Positions 8,313-15,100 of a stretch of 20,849 nt of DNA are shown piece by piece. Below the pieces are notes generated by a model that did no database searches, was not told where the DNA came from, and saw only the letters and a list, made by a program, of their open reading frames with translations. Source of the DNA: DATKRB01 sp036501425 (lineage in GTDB: Bacteria > Actinomycetota > Acidimicrobiia > Acidimicrobiales > RAAP-2). The DNA lies in contig DASYAI010000022.1 in the NCBI GenBank assembly GCA_036501425.1, positions 1-20,849 on the forward strand. The letters run 5' to 3'. Positions within the stretch are counted from its first letter, which is position 1. Every line of letters begins with the position of its first letter. Both the position numbers and the translations under genes were made by a program.

Positions 8313-8343
8313 CGGTCGGTCGGTCCGTTGGTCCGACCGACCG
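8313..8343. terminator. bidirectional terminator hairpin between convergent genes
   Basis: CGGTCGGTCGG (8313-8323) is perfectly complementary to CCGACCGACCG (8333-8343) around a 9-nt loop. The stem is built from GGTC repeats. It lies between the ends of two convergent genes (stops at 8252 and 8367), the position expected for a shared terminator. Confidence 0.65.
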
Positions 8344-8366
8344 TTCATCCGATTGTCCGCCCGGAG

Positions 8367-9257
8367 CTAGATCCGTTCGAGCTCGACCCCGTCGAAGAGC
8401 GGCGCCATGGCGAACGATGCCGTGTCGCGCTCCAGCTCGGCGTCGGTGGGGGCCGGCGTCGGCGTGTCGGCCGCTTCGAGCACGGCCCTGAGCACTTCGA
8501 ACTCGGACGACGAGTCGAGGAACAGCGCCGGCCGGCCCAGCACGTAGCGGACGGCGCGGCCGACGGCTTCCGGGTCGCGCAGCGGCTCGTACCAGCTGTG
8601 GCCGGCCCGCGCCTCGGGCGATGCCCGGTCGGGCCACCGGCGGCGGGCGATCGACTTGATCGTCTGGACCGCCACGCCCTCCTCCTCGCACAGCGCGAGC
8701 AGCGCCTCCACGTCGGCGCGGTAGGCGGGGTCCCGCAGCAGGGGGAAGTTGTAGGGGAACAGCACCGAGTCGTAGGGGAAGCGCTGCAGGCTCCGGAGGT
8801 GCACCCGCGCGATGCGCACCCCATGGCCGGTGACGCCGATGAAGCGGACCAGTCCCTCGTCGCGCGCCTCGACCAGCGCCTCGAGCGCCCCGGCCGGGCC
8901 GTGGGCGACGTCCCACTCGTCCTCTTCGACCAGGTTGTGCAGCTGGATGAGGTCGACCCGATCCACGCCGAGCCGGGTCAGCGAGCGCTCGAGGCTGCGG
9001 CGGGCGCCGTCGGCGGTGCGCTCGCCGGTCTTGGTGGCGACGAAGAAATGGTCGGGTCGGGCGCGCAGCCACGGTGCCAGGCGCAGCTCGGCGTCGCCGT
9101 AGGCGGCCGCGGTATCGAGGTGGTTGACGCCGAACTCGTCGAGGAGCGGCAGCAGCCGGTCGGCGGTCTGCTGGTCCACCGCCCCGACGCCGGCGGACCC
9201 GAAGATGATCCGCGAGCTCAGGTGCCCGGTCCGACCGAACACGCGGCTTTCGATCAC
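8367..9257 (-). CDS. aldo/keto reductase family protein
   Basis: This 296-aa TIM-barrel NADPH-dependent oxidoreductase would reduce aldehydes or ketones (substrate unknown). The AKR tetrad is visible in order: Asp and Tyr in NHLDTAAAYGDAE, Lys in FFVATKTG, and His in DLIQLHNL. The segments RSLERSLTRLGVDRVDLIQLH and GLVRFIGVTGHG are classic AKR signatures. The GTG at 9257 is chosen because the family start (IESRVFGRTG) follows at once. A TAGAGT -10 hexamer lies 7 nt upstream, and farther upstream the frame only reads through the tRNA gene. The C-terminal part resembles the AKR subgroup with a degenerate cofactor region (FLDSSSEFEVLRAVLEAA) rather than the usual RxxxQ block, so cofactor preference is uncertain. 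Confidence 0.88.
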   Translation of the reverse strand: MIESRVFGRTGHLSSRIIFGSAGVGAVDQQTADRLLPLLDEFGVNHLDTAAAYGDAELRLAPWLRARPDHFFVATKTGERTADGARRSLERSLTRLGVDRVDLIQLHNLVEEDEWDVAHGPAGALEALVEARDEGLVRFIGVTGHGVRIARVHLRSLQRFPYDSVLFPYNFPLLRDPAYRADVEALLALCEEEGVAVQTIKSIARRRWPDRASPEARAGHSWYEPLRDPEAVGRAVRYVLGRPALFLDSSSEFEVLRAVLEAADTPTPAPTDAELERDTASFAMAPLFDGVELERI

Positions 9258-9264
9258 AGCTACA

Positions 9265-9270
9265 ACTCTA
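9265..9270 (-). promoter_or_regulatory. -10 element TAGAGT, leaderless promoter for aldo/keto reductase
   Basis: On the minus strand TAGAGT is 7 nt from GTG 9257, with no Shine-Dalgarno between. It repeats the geometry seen at other genes of the window. Confidence 0.5.
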
Positions 9271-9358
9271 CCGCCGCCGAGCGGGCGCCAGCCGATCCTT
9301 CGGCGATACCAGCGTCTCGCGCCGCGCGGTGAGGCCGGGCGCAACGGTTCGAGCTCTG

Positions 9359-9431
9359 TGGGCCGCCCGGGGCTCGAACCCGGCACCTTGGGATTAAAAG
9401 TCCCCTGCTCTACCCGATGAGCTAGCGGCCC
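9359..9431 (-). tRNA. tRNA-Lys (anticodon UUU)
   Basis: On the minus strand the 73 nt fold as a cloverleaf. The acceptor GGGCCGC pairs perfectly with GCGGCCC. The D-arm is GCTC/GAGC. The anticodon arm GGGGA-CTTTTAA-TCCCA has anticodon TTT. The variable loop is AGGTG, and the T-arm CCGGG-TTCGAGC-CCCGG has the invariant TTCGA. The discriminator base is A and CCA is not encoded. The outermost anticodon-stem pair is a G-A mismatch. Confidence 0.93.
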
Positions 9432-9622
9432 TGACTGACCTGGACTCCCACGAGGCCATCCGGCCACGGCCCGACGAGCGTCCGGGTGCTTGTAGTTGGG
9501 AAGCCGGCCGGGCGGCCCCAGGCCGACCACGGTACCGGACAATTGGCCGGACCTCGGGGAGCGCTGGGTGGGGAACCTGGTCCCGGCTCCTGACGGCGTC
9601 CCTGGCGGCATTGCCCCGTTGG

Positions 9623-9628
9623 TAGGTT
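9623..9628 (+). promoter_or_regulatory. -10 element TAGGTT, leaderless promoter for the MarR gene
   Basis: TAGGTT ends 6 nt before GTG 9635 and no ribosome-binding site is present. Confidence 0.4.
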
Positions 9629-9634
9629 GCGTCG

Positions 9635-10144
9635 GTGTCCGAGCGACCACGACTGGCGTTCGATCCCATCGACGAGGCGCGCCGTCAATGGGAGCTGCAT
9701 GGCTGGGCGGCAGAGGCACCGGCGATGGCCCTGGTGACCTCGGTCATGCGCCTGCAGCAGATCTTTCTGGCCAGGGCCGACACCGCGTTACGACCCCTCG
9801 GACTCACCTTCGCCCGCTACGAGGTCCTCATGATCCTCTTCTTCTCACGATCGGGGCGCCTGCCCCTGGGCAAGATGAGCGCCCGCCTGCAGGTGCACGC
9901 GGCCAGCGTCACCAATGCGGTGGACCGCCTGGTGGCCCAGGGTCTGGTCGTCCGCGAGCCCAATCCCGCCGACGGACGCGGGACACTCGCCGCGCTCACC
10001 CGCTCGGGCCGTCGGTTGGCCGGTCGAGCAACCGAGCTGATGAACGAGTCCGTCTTCTCCGACCTTGGGGTAGAGGGGGCAACCCTGCGGGGGTTGTCGG
10101 TGGGCCTGGCCGGGTTGCGCAAGGCGGCGGGCGACTTCGAGTAG
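9635..10144 (+). CDS. MarR-family transcriptional regulator
   Basis: MarR proteins are dimeric winged-helix regulators, usually repressors released by small aromatic or acyl ligands. This one has 169 aa. The N-terminal helices (MALVTSVMRLQQIFLARADTALRPLGLTFARYEVLMILFF) form the dimerisation and helix 1-2 region. LPLGKMSARLQVHAASVTNAVDRLVAQGLVVREP is the helix-turn-helix with its recognition helix. NPADGRGTLAALTRSGRRLA is the beta-wing with the conserved D-x-R. Start: the GTG at 9635 sits 6 nt after TAGGTT. The gene ends 38 bases before the acyl-CoA mutase gene on the same strand. The inverted repeat in that gap makes the mutase promoter its likely target. The ligand might be the mutase substrate or a related acyl-CoA; that is inference. 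Confidence 0.9.
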   Translation: MSERPRLAFDPIDEARRQWELHGWAAEAPAMALVTSVMRLQQIFLARADTALRPLGLTFARYEVLMILFFSRSGRLPLGKMSARLQVHAASVTNAVDRLVAQGLVVREPNPADGRGTLAALTRSGRRLAGRATELMNESVFSDLGVEGATLRGLSVGLAGLRKAAGDFE

Positions 10145-10153
10145 GTCGACCAT

Positions 10154-10173
10154 GTAGTTGGACATTGAACTAC
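10154..10173. promoter_or_regulatory. inverted-repeat operator overlapping the mutase promoter
   Basis: GTAGTT (10154-10159) and AACTAC (10168-10173) are perfect inverted arms with an 8-nt spacer, a size usual for MarR sites. The right arm runs into TACTAT (10171-10176), a good -10 hexamer 6 nt before the mutase GTG. A repressor bound here would cover the promoter. Confidence 0.6.
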
Positions 10174-10176
10174 TAT
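10171..10176 (+). promoter_or_regulatory. -10 element TACTAT for the acyl-CoA mutase operon
   Basis: TACTAT lies 6 nt upstream of GTG 10183, with no ribosome-binding site between, so the mutase mRNA is probably leaderless. It overlaps the right arm of the inverted repeat. Confidence 0.5.
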
Positions 10177-10182
10177 GGTGGC

Positions 10183-11811
10183 GTGGCCGACCGGGGGGCG
10201 TGGCAGGAGGCGTTCGATCGCTCGCCTACGCGCTCGGCCCTCTTCGAGACCATGTCTGGGGTGCCGCTACGGCCCGTTTACGGGCCCGACGAGGCGGAGC
10301 TGCCGGGCCAGTGGCCGTATACCCGTGGCCCCTACGCCTCGATGTACCGCTCACGCCTGTGGACTATGCGCCAGTTCGCCGGATTCGGGACAGCCGAGGA
10401 CACCAACTGGCGCTTCAAGGAGCTGCTGCGCACCGGCAGCGACGGCCTGTCGGTGGCGTTCGACATGCCCACCCTGCTCGGCAAGGACTCCGACGACCCT
10501 CTGGCCAAGGGCGAGGTGGGACGAGCCGGGGTGGCGATCGACACCCTGAGCGACCTCGAGGGCCTCTTCTCCGGGATCGATCTGGGGACCGTAAGTACGT
10601 CGATGACCGTCAATTCCCCGGCGGCAATGTTGATGGCCATGTACGTCGGCGTGGCCGACCGAACAGGGGTGGACCGCTCGCGCCTTGCGGGCACGATCCA
10701 GAACGACATCTTGAAGGAGTATCAGGCCGAAAAGGAGTTCGTGTTCCCACCCCGCCCGAGCGTCCGGTTGGTCACCGACGTCATGCGCTTCGCCGCCGCC
10801 GACCTGCCACGCTGGCATCCCATTTCGATCTCCGGCTACCACATCCGCGAAGCCGGTTCCACGGCAGCCCAGGAGCTGGCCTTCACGCTGGCCAACGGCT
10901 TTGCCTACGTCGAGGCGGCCCTGGCGGCGGGAATCGCCGTCGAGGAGTTCGGGCCTCGCCTGTCGTTCTTCTTCAATGCCCACATGGATTTCTTCGAGGA
11001 GATCGCCAAGTACCGGGCGGCGCGTCGTATCTGGGCCCGCTGGATGCGCGATCGCTACGGCGCAGCTGACGGGCCCTCGGCACGGCTGGTGTTCCACACC
11101 CAGACGGCCGGGGTGTCGCTCACCGCCCAGCAGCCCGAGGTGAACCTGGTCCGGGTCGCTCTCGAGGCGTTGGCCGGTGTGCTCGGTGGCACCCAGAGCC
11201 TCCACACCGACTCTTTCGACGAGGCGCTGGCGCTGCCGACCGAACACGCCGTCCGCCTGGCCCTGCGCACCCAGCAGGTCATCGCCGAGGAGACCGGCGT
11301 CGCTCACGTGGCCGACCCTCTGGGCGGCTCGTGGTTTGTCGAGGAGTTGACCGACGAGATGGAGCGGCGAGCCGAGGACATCTTCACCCACATCGAGGAC
11401 GCCGGCCGTGGTTCGATGCTCGAAGGGGTGATCGCCTCGATTGAGAACGGATGGTTCGTCGGGGAGATCGCCGACGCCGCCTTCCGTTTCCACTCCAAGA
11501 TGGCCGACGGTGAGTGGATCCAGGTGGGAGTCAACCGCTACGCGGACGACGACGACGCCCCGCTGCGCATCTTCTCGGTCGATCCCGAAGTCGAGACCCG
11601 GCAGCTGTCGTCGCTGGCCGCGACGAGGCGGTTACGTGACGACGCCGCTGTCCGGCGGGCGTTGGCTCGCATCGAGACCGAGGCGGCCGATCCCACCGTC
11701 AACCTCATGCCGGCCCTGATCGACGCGGCGGGCGCACAGGTCACCGTCGGGGAGTCGATGCGGGCGCTCGAGTCGGTCTTCGGCACCTGGCACGAACGCA
11801 ACGGGGCGTAG
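10183..11811 (+). CDS. B12-dependent acyl-CoA mutase, catalytic (large) subunit, unusual active site
   Basis: This 542-aa protein is the TIM-barrel subunit of a methylmalonyl-CoA mutase-family enzyme, which moves a carbon group on an acyl-CoA through an adenosylcobalamin radical. Its length and lack of a B12 domain match the split isobutyryl/2-hydroxyisobutyryl-CoA mutases (IcmA/HcmA); the B12 domain is the next gene. Clear signatures are RGPYASMYRSRLWTMRQFAG (CoA entry), GLSVAFDMPT, GTIQNDILKEY, ISISGYHIREAG and LSFFFNAHMDFFEEIAK. Catalytic His220 (H244 of Propionibacterium MCM) and Gln173 (Q197) are kept. The residue at MCM Tyr89 is Phe65 and that at MCM Arg207 is Glu183. MCM has Tyr/Arg, isobutyryl-CoA mutase Phe/Gln, and hydroxyisobutyryl-CoA mutase Ile plus an Asp not present here. 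The substrate is therefore open. The GTG at 10183 follows a -10 hexamer. The upstream reading of the frame crosses the MarR gene and is not real. Confidence 0.92.
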   Translation: MADRGAWQEAFDRSPTRSALFETMSGVPLRPVYGPDEAELPGQWPYTRGPYASMYRSRLWTMRQFAGFGTAEDTNWRFKELLRTGSDGLSVAFDMPTLLGKDSDDPLAKGEVGRAGVAIDTLSDLEGLFSGIDLGTVSTSMTVNSPAAMLMAMYVGVADRTGVDRSRLAGTIQNDILKEYQAEKEFVFPPRPSVRLVTDVMRFAAADLPRWHPISISGYHIREAGSTAAQELAFTLANGFAYVEAALAAGIAVEEFGPRLSFFFNAHMDFFEEIAKYRAARRIWARWMRDRYGAADGPSARLVFHTQTAGVSLTAQQPEVNLVRVALEALAGVLGGTQSLHTDSFDEALALPTEHAVRLALRTQQVIAEETGVAHVADPLGGSWFVEELTDEMERRAEDIFTHIEDAGRGSMLEGVIASIENGWFVGEIADAAFRFHSKMADGEWIQVGVNRYADDDDAPLRIFSVDPEVETRQLSSLAATRRLRDDAAVRRALARIETEAADPTVNLMPALIDAAGAQVTVGESMRALESVFGTWHERNGA

Positions 11812-11817
11812 GCAGCG

Positions 11818-12264
11818 ATGACCGGGCAGGCTCCCCTACGGGTCCTGTTGGCCAAGGTCGGGCTCGACGGGCACGACCGGGGCCTGCGGATCGTGGCGCG
11901 CATCTTGCGCGACGCCGGGTGCGAGGTCATCTACGCCGGGTTGCGACAGTCGATCGCCACCATCGCGGCGCTGGCGGTCGAAGAGGACGTCGACGTGGTC
12001 GGTGTATCCATGCACAATGGGGCTCACCTGACCCTGGCCCCGGCCGTGGTCGATGCGCTGCGCGCCGCGGGATTGGAGACGCCGCTGGTGGTCGGTGGTG
12101 TGGTGCCCCGGACCGACATCCCGACACTTCTGTCGGCAGGGGTCGCGGCCGTGCTGGGCCCGGGTGCCCCCGCTGAAGAGGTGGTCGCCGCGGTCACCAC
12201 CGCGGCCGGCTCGGTGACAAGGACCTCCTCGCTCAGCATCCCACCATGTTCCGAGCGTCCCTGA
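11818..12264 (+). CDS. B12-binding (small) subunit of the acyl-CoA mutase
   Basis: This 148-aa Rossmann-like protein carries adenosylcobalamin for the mutase subunit encoded 6 bases upstream. The two genes form an operon with tight spacing and are expected to make a heterotetramer. The cobalamin motif D-x-H-x-x-G is DGHDRG (D17, H19, G22), with His19 the predicted lower axial cobalt ligand. GG at 93-94 (VVGGVVP) closes the nucleotide-tail pocket. The usual S-x-L motif reads S64-M-H66 (VSMHNGAH), with His replacing Leu. The family's ending is followed by a Ser/Pro-rich tail (TRTSSLSIPPCSERP) with no obvious role. ATG 11818 has only a weak upstream AGGCAG. Epimerase and the MeaB-type G-protein chaperone genes that often accompany such mutases are not in the window. 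Confidence 0.9.
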   Translation: MTGQAPLRVLLAKVGLDGHDRGLRIVARILRDAGCEVIYAGLRQSIATIAALAVEEDVDVVGVSMHNGAHLTLAPAVVDALRAAGLETPLVVGGVVPRTDIPTLLSAGVAAVLGPGAPAEEVVAAVTTAAGSVTRTSSLSIPPCSERP

Positions 12265-12330
12265 GCGGTCGAGCACGAACCGTCGGACGAGCAACCATCG
12301 GACACCGACCGGTTTCTTTGGCAGAGCCAG

Positions 12331-12359
12331 TCGACATTTGTTTCCGATGAGATTAAGGT
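12331..12359 (+). promoter_or_regulatory. predicted promoter for the first binding-protein gene
   Basis: TCGACA (12331-12336) and TAAGGT (12354-12359) are separated by exactly 17 bases and match the -35/-10 pattern in 4 of 6 positions each. They lie in the 167-base gap after the mutase operon and leave a leader of about 66 bases before ATG 12432. Confidence 0.5.
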
Positions 12360-12431
12360 TCCGAGTACGGCCACGGCAGCGCTGCTGATCGGGGCCCAGA
12401 CCGGTGTGGGGGCGGGTCGAAAAGGGGGGGC

Positions 12432-13697
12432 ATGCGGATCGCGCTCGTGCGGGCATCCATAGCCGTCGCTGTGGCAGCGTTGACGTCGACGATGCTGAGC
12501 GGAGTGGTGCCGTCGGCGGCCGGGGCCGCCACCTCGGGGCTGACAGCCAGTGCGCCGGGGATCACCAAGTCCACCATCAAGATCGGGATACTGAGCGATC
12601 TGACCGGGGCCGCGGCGTCCAGTTTCGACGACAGTCCCGAGGCCATCGAAGCGCGCTTCAAGCAGATCAACGCAGCGGGCGGCATCGACGGCCGCAAGAT
12701 CATCTGGACGGTCGCCGATACCACCTCCTCGCCCGCCGGCGCCGAGACCGCGGCTAAGGAGCTCGTACAGACCCAGGGGGTCTTTCTGGTCGCCCCGGTG
12801 AGCGCGTTGACATTCGGTGGCGCGCAGTACTTGAACCAGGCGGGGGTGCCGGTGATCGGATCGCCGGTGGACGGGCCGGAGTGGGACGAGCAACCCAACA
12901 CGAACATGTTCTCCTACGGGGGGAGCGCGTCGCCCAACAATCCCTCGTACACCGACTACGGCAAGTTCTACAAGGCGCTCGGGGCCAAGAAGGTCAGCTT
13001 GATCGCTTCGAACACGCCGTCGTCCACCGAAGCGATCGCGGCCGACGCCAAGTCGATCGAGCAGGCGGGCCTCGCCACGTGCGACGACACGGTCGTCCCC
13101 ATCGGTGGGGTGAACTTCACCACCTACGCGCTGAGCTTCAAGTCGGCCGGCTGCGACACGGCGGAATGCTCGTGCGTGCTGTCCTCCAGCCTGGCCGTCT
13201 CCACCGCCCTCCGCCAGGACGGGCTGACCAAGGTCAAGGTCATCTTCGACGCCGGTCCCACGACCCAGGTGTACGGGAACTCCGAGGACCTGGCGGCGGC
13301 CAACGGCGCCTACTTCGAGGGCACCACCTATGGCAACGCGGCCGGCAAGGCGTTCCTCTCGGGGTTGAAGAAGTACGACCCCCAGTTCAAGGGCGGCCTG
13401 CCCGACCTGGGCCAGTCGGAGGGCTGGCCGACCGCCAACCTGGTGATCGAGGGATTGCAGGTCGCCGGCATGAACCCGACCCGCCAGTCGCTCATCGCCA
13501 ACCTGCGCAAGGTCACCAACTGGACGGACGAGGGCCTCTCGCCGTCGCCGATCTCGTTTGCCCACTTCGGGCAGGCCCCGCCGACGACCTGCCTCCAATA
13601 CGTGCAGTTCGTGAACAAGAAGTACGTGCCGTTCCCCAAGAACGGGAAGGCGTTCTGCGGAACGCTCATCCCCGGCACCGCTTCGTCGCCGTCCTAG
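12432..13697 (+). CDS. ABC-type branched-chain amino acid/acyl substrate-binding protein (paralogue 1)
   Basis: This 421-aa exported protein has the Peripla_BP_6/LivJ-type fold, which captures a solute outside the membrane for an ABC importer. It has a Sec signal peptide: RIALVR, a hydrophobic Ala/Val core, then a likely cut after AAGA at about residue 32. There is no lipobox Cys. The mature part opens with IKIGILSDLTGAAASSFDDS and AAGGIDGRKI, the classic first strand and helix of the family. Cysteines C217/C241 and C387/C409 match those of the three paralogues downstream and probably form two disulfides. Extra cysteines C246 and C248 (CDTAECSC cluster) occur only here. The ATG at 12432 follows a purine run (GGGGGGC). 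The ligand is unknown, since ligand-contacting residues differ among the paralogues. No permease or ATPase genes are visible. Confidence 0.9.
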   Translation: MRIALVRASIAVAVAALTSTMLSGVVPSAAGAATSGLTASAPGITKSTIKIGILSDLTGAAASSFDDSPEAIEARFKQINAAGGIDGRKIIWTVADTTSSPAGAETAAKELVQTQGVFLVAPVSALTFGGAQYLNQAGVPVIGSPVDGPEWDEQPNTNMFSYGGSASPNNPSYTDYGKFYKALGAKKVSLIASNTPSSTEAIAADAKSIEQAGLATCDDTVVPIGGVNFTTYALSFKSAGCDTAECSCVLSSSLAVSTALRQDGLTKVKVIFDAGPTTQVYGNSEDLAAANGAYFEGTTYGNAAGKAFLSGLKKYDPQFKGGLPDLGQSEGWPTANLVIEGLQVAGMNPTRQSLIANLRKVTNWTDEGLSPSPISFAHFGQAPPTTCLQYVQFVNKKYVPFPKNGKAFCGTLIPGTASSPS

Positions 13698-13798
13698 GTC
13701 GCACGTGGTAAGTCGCCATGCCGACACCTGACATCCCGCTTGTCTTTTGCCCTGGTCGGCCGACCGCTGCCGGCCTGTTGTAAGCCCGGGGGGGCATC

Positions 13799-15049
13799 AT
13801 GAGGCACATTCCACGGTGGTCGTCGGCGCTCGGGGGAGCGGTGCTCCTCTGTGCAACCAGCCTGATCGGCCTGGCGTCGACGGGGGCCGGGGCGGCGAGC
13901 GACAAGGCGCCGATCCTGATCGGCTACATGGGGGACCTGACCGGTCCCGCCGCGTCGACCTTCGCCGACGGACCAGCGGCGGCCCAGGCGCGCGTCGACG
14001 TGCTCAACGCCGCCGGTGGGATCGACGGGCGCCGGATCAAGCTCAAGGTGGTCGACACGTCGTCGAGCCCGACCGGGGCCGCCACCGCGGCCCAGGAGCT
14101 GGTCAGTGACCACGTGTTCGGCATCGTCGAGAACTCCGCCCTGTTCTTCGGAGCCGCCAAGTATCTCCAGCAGCAGCACGTCCCGGTCGTCGGGACCGGC
14201 GTCGACGGGCCCGAGTGGGGCACGGACTCCAACATGTTCGACGCCCTGGGCCCTCCCATCGACGGACCCCTGGCCGGCCACCAGTGGACCACCACCGGGG
14301 CAGGGGCCCTTTACAAGAAGCTCGGGGTGCAGCGGGTCGCCGTGCTGGCCAACGCCACCCCCTCCGCGGTCCAGTCCGCGGTCAACGACGCCTACGGCCT
14401 CACCCACTCGGGGCTGGTCAACTGCTACGAGAACACCTCCATACCGCTCGGCTCGGTCAACGTGACGACCTTGGTGCTGGGACTGAAGAACTCCAACTGC
14501 CAGGGCCTGTTCACGTTGTACGTCGACAGCACCGACGTCGCCCTGGCCGAGGCGATCAAGCAGGCGGGCCTGAACATGCCCGGGCAGATCTACGCCGAGG
14601 GCTATGACAACAACGTGCTCGATAGCCCGTCGGCTCGGGCTGCGCTCGACGGCGACTACTTCGGGGCGGCGATCGATTTCAGCAGTCCGAACGCGGCGAC
14701 CAAGGCGATGCTGGCGAACCTCGAGAAGTACGACAAGTCCTTCACCGGCGGGGTCCCGGACCTGGGGGCCTACGGGGCCTGGGTGGCGGAGGATCTGATG
14801 ATCGAGGGGCTCGAGCACGCCGGGTCGAACCCGACCCCGGCCTCGTTCATCACCAACCTCCACCAGGTGACCGACTACGACGGCGGGGGGCTCTTCGCCT
14901 CGTCGTTCGGCTTCGCCCATTTCGGCACCGCGGCCATGGTGCCCAAGCGCACCTGCGCCTGGTACGTGGAGCTGAAGAGCTCCAAGTTCGTGGCGGTCAA
15001 CGGCGGGAAGCCCCTCTGCGGCACCTACGAGGAAATACCGAGCTCCTGA
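13799..15049 (+). CDS. ABC-type branched-chain amino acid/acyl substrate-binding protein (paralogue 2)
   Basis: This 416-aa secreted solute-binding protein is clearly homologous to paralogues 1, 3 and 4. Signal peptide: RHIPRWSS, then GGAVLLCATSLIGLAS, with a likely signal peptidase I cut after GAGA at about residue 32. The Cys in the core (LLC) lacks a proper lipobox. The mature start ILIGYMGDLTGPAASTFADG is followed by NAAGGIDGRRIKLKVVD. The 13 residues FADGPAAAQARVD are identical to paralogue 3, so these two are closest. The conserved cysteines are C209, C234, C386 and C407. ATG 13799 follows a G-rich tract (CCCGGGGGGG). The gap of 101 bases from paralogue 1 contains a GGTCGGCCGACC palindrome (13754-13765). 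It is possibly co-transcribed with the aldo/keto reductase 51 bases downstream. Confidence 0.9.
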   Translation: MRHIPRWSSALGGAVLLCATSLIGLASTGAGAASDKAPILIGYMGDLTGPAASTFADGPAAAQARVDVLNAAGGIDGRRIKLKVVDTSSSPTGAATAAQELVSDHVFGIVENSALFFGAAKYLQQQHVPVVGTGVDGPEWGTDSNMFDALGPPIDGPLAGHQWTTTGAGALYKKLGVQRVAVLANATPSAVQSAVNDAYGLTHSGLVNCYENTSIPLGSVNVTTLVLGLKNSNCQGLFTLYVDSTDVALAEAIKQAGLNMPGQIYAEGYDNNVLDSPSARAALDGDYFGAAIDFSSPNAATKAMLANLEKYDKSFTGGVPDLGAYGAWVAEDLMIEGLEHAGSNPTPASFITNLHQVTDYDGGGLFASSFGFAHFGTAAMVPKRTCAWYVELKSSKFVAVNGGKPLCGTYEEIPSS

Positions 15050-15100
15050 GCCCGGCCGAACCCGATCCGACCCCACAAGATCGCCGGTCACCCGCTCGCC

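Noticed and set aside
9496..10182. N-terminal extension of the mutase frame back to 9496
   Set aside because: It would overlap the whole MarR gene in another frame and reads as Gly/Arg/Pro-rich nonsense. The mutase homology begins only after GTG 10183.
10183..11811. Calling the mutase methylmalonyl-CoA mutase (mutB) or isobutyryl-CoA mutase (icmA)
   Set aside because: The substrate-determining residues Phe65/Glu183 match neither enzyme, so a specific gene name would overstate what the sequence shows.
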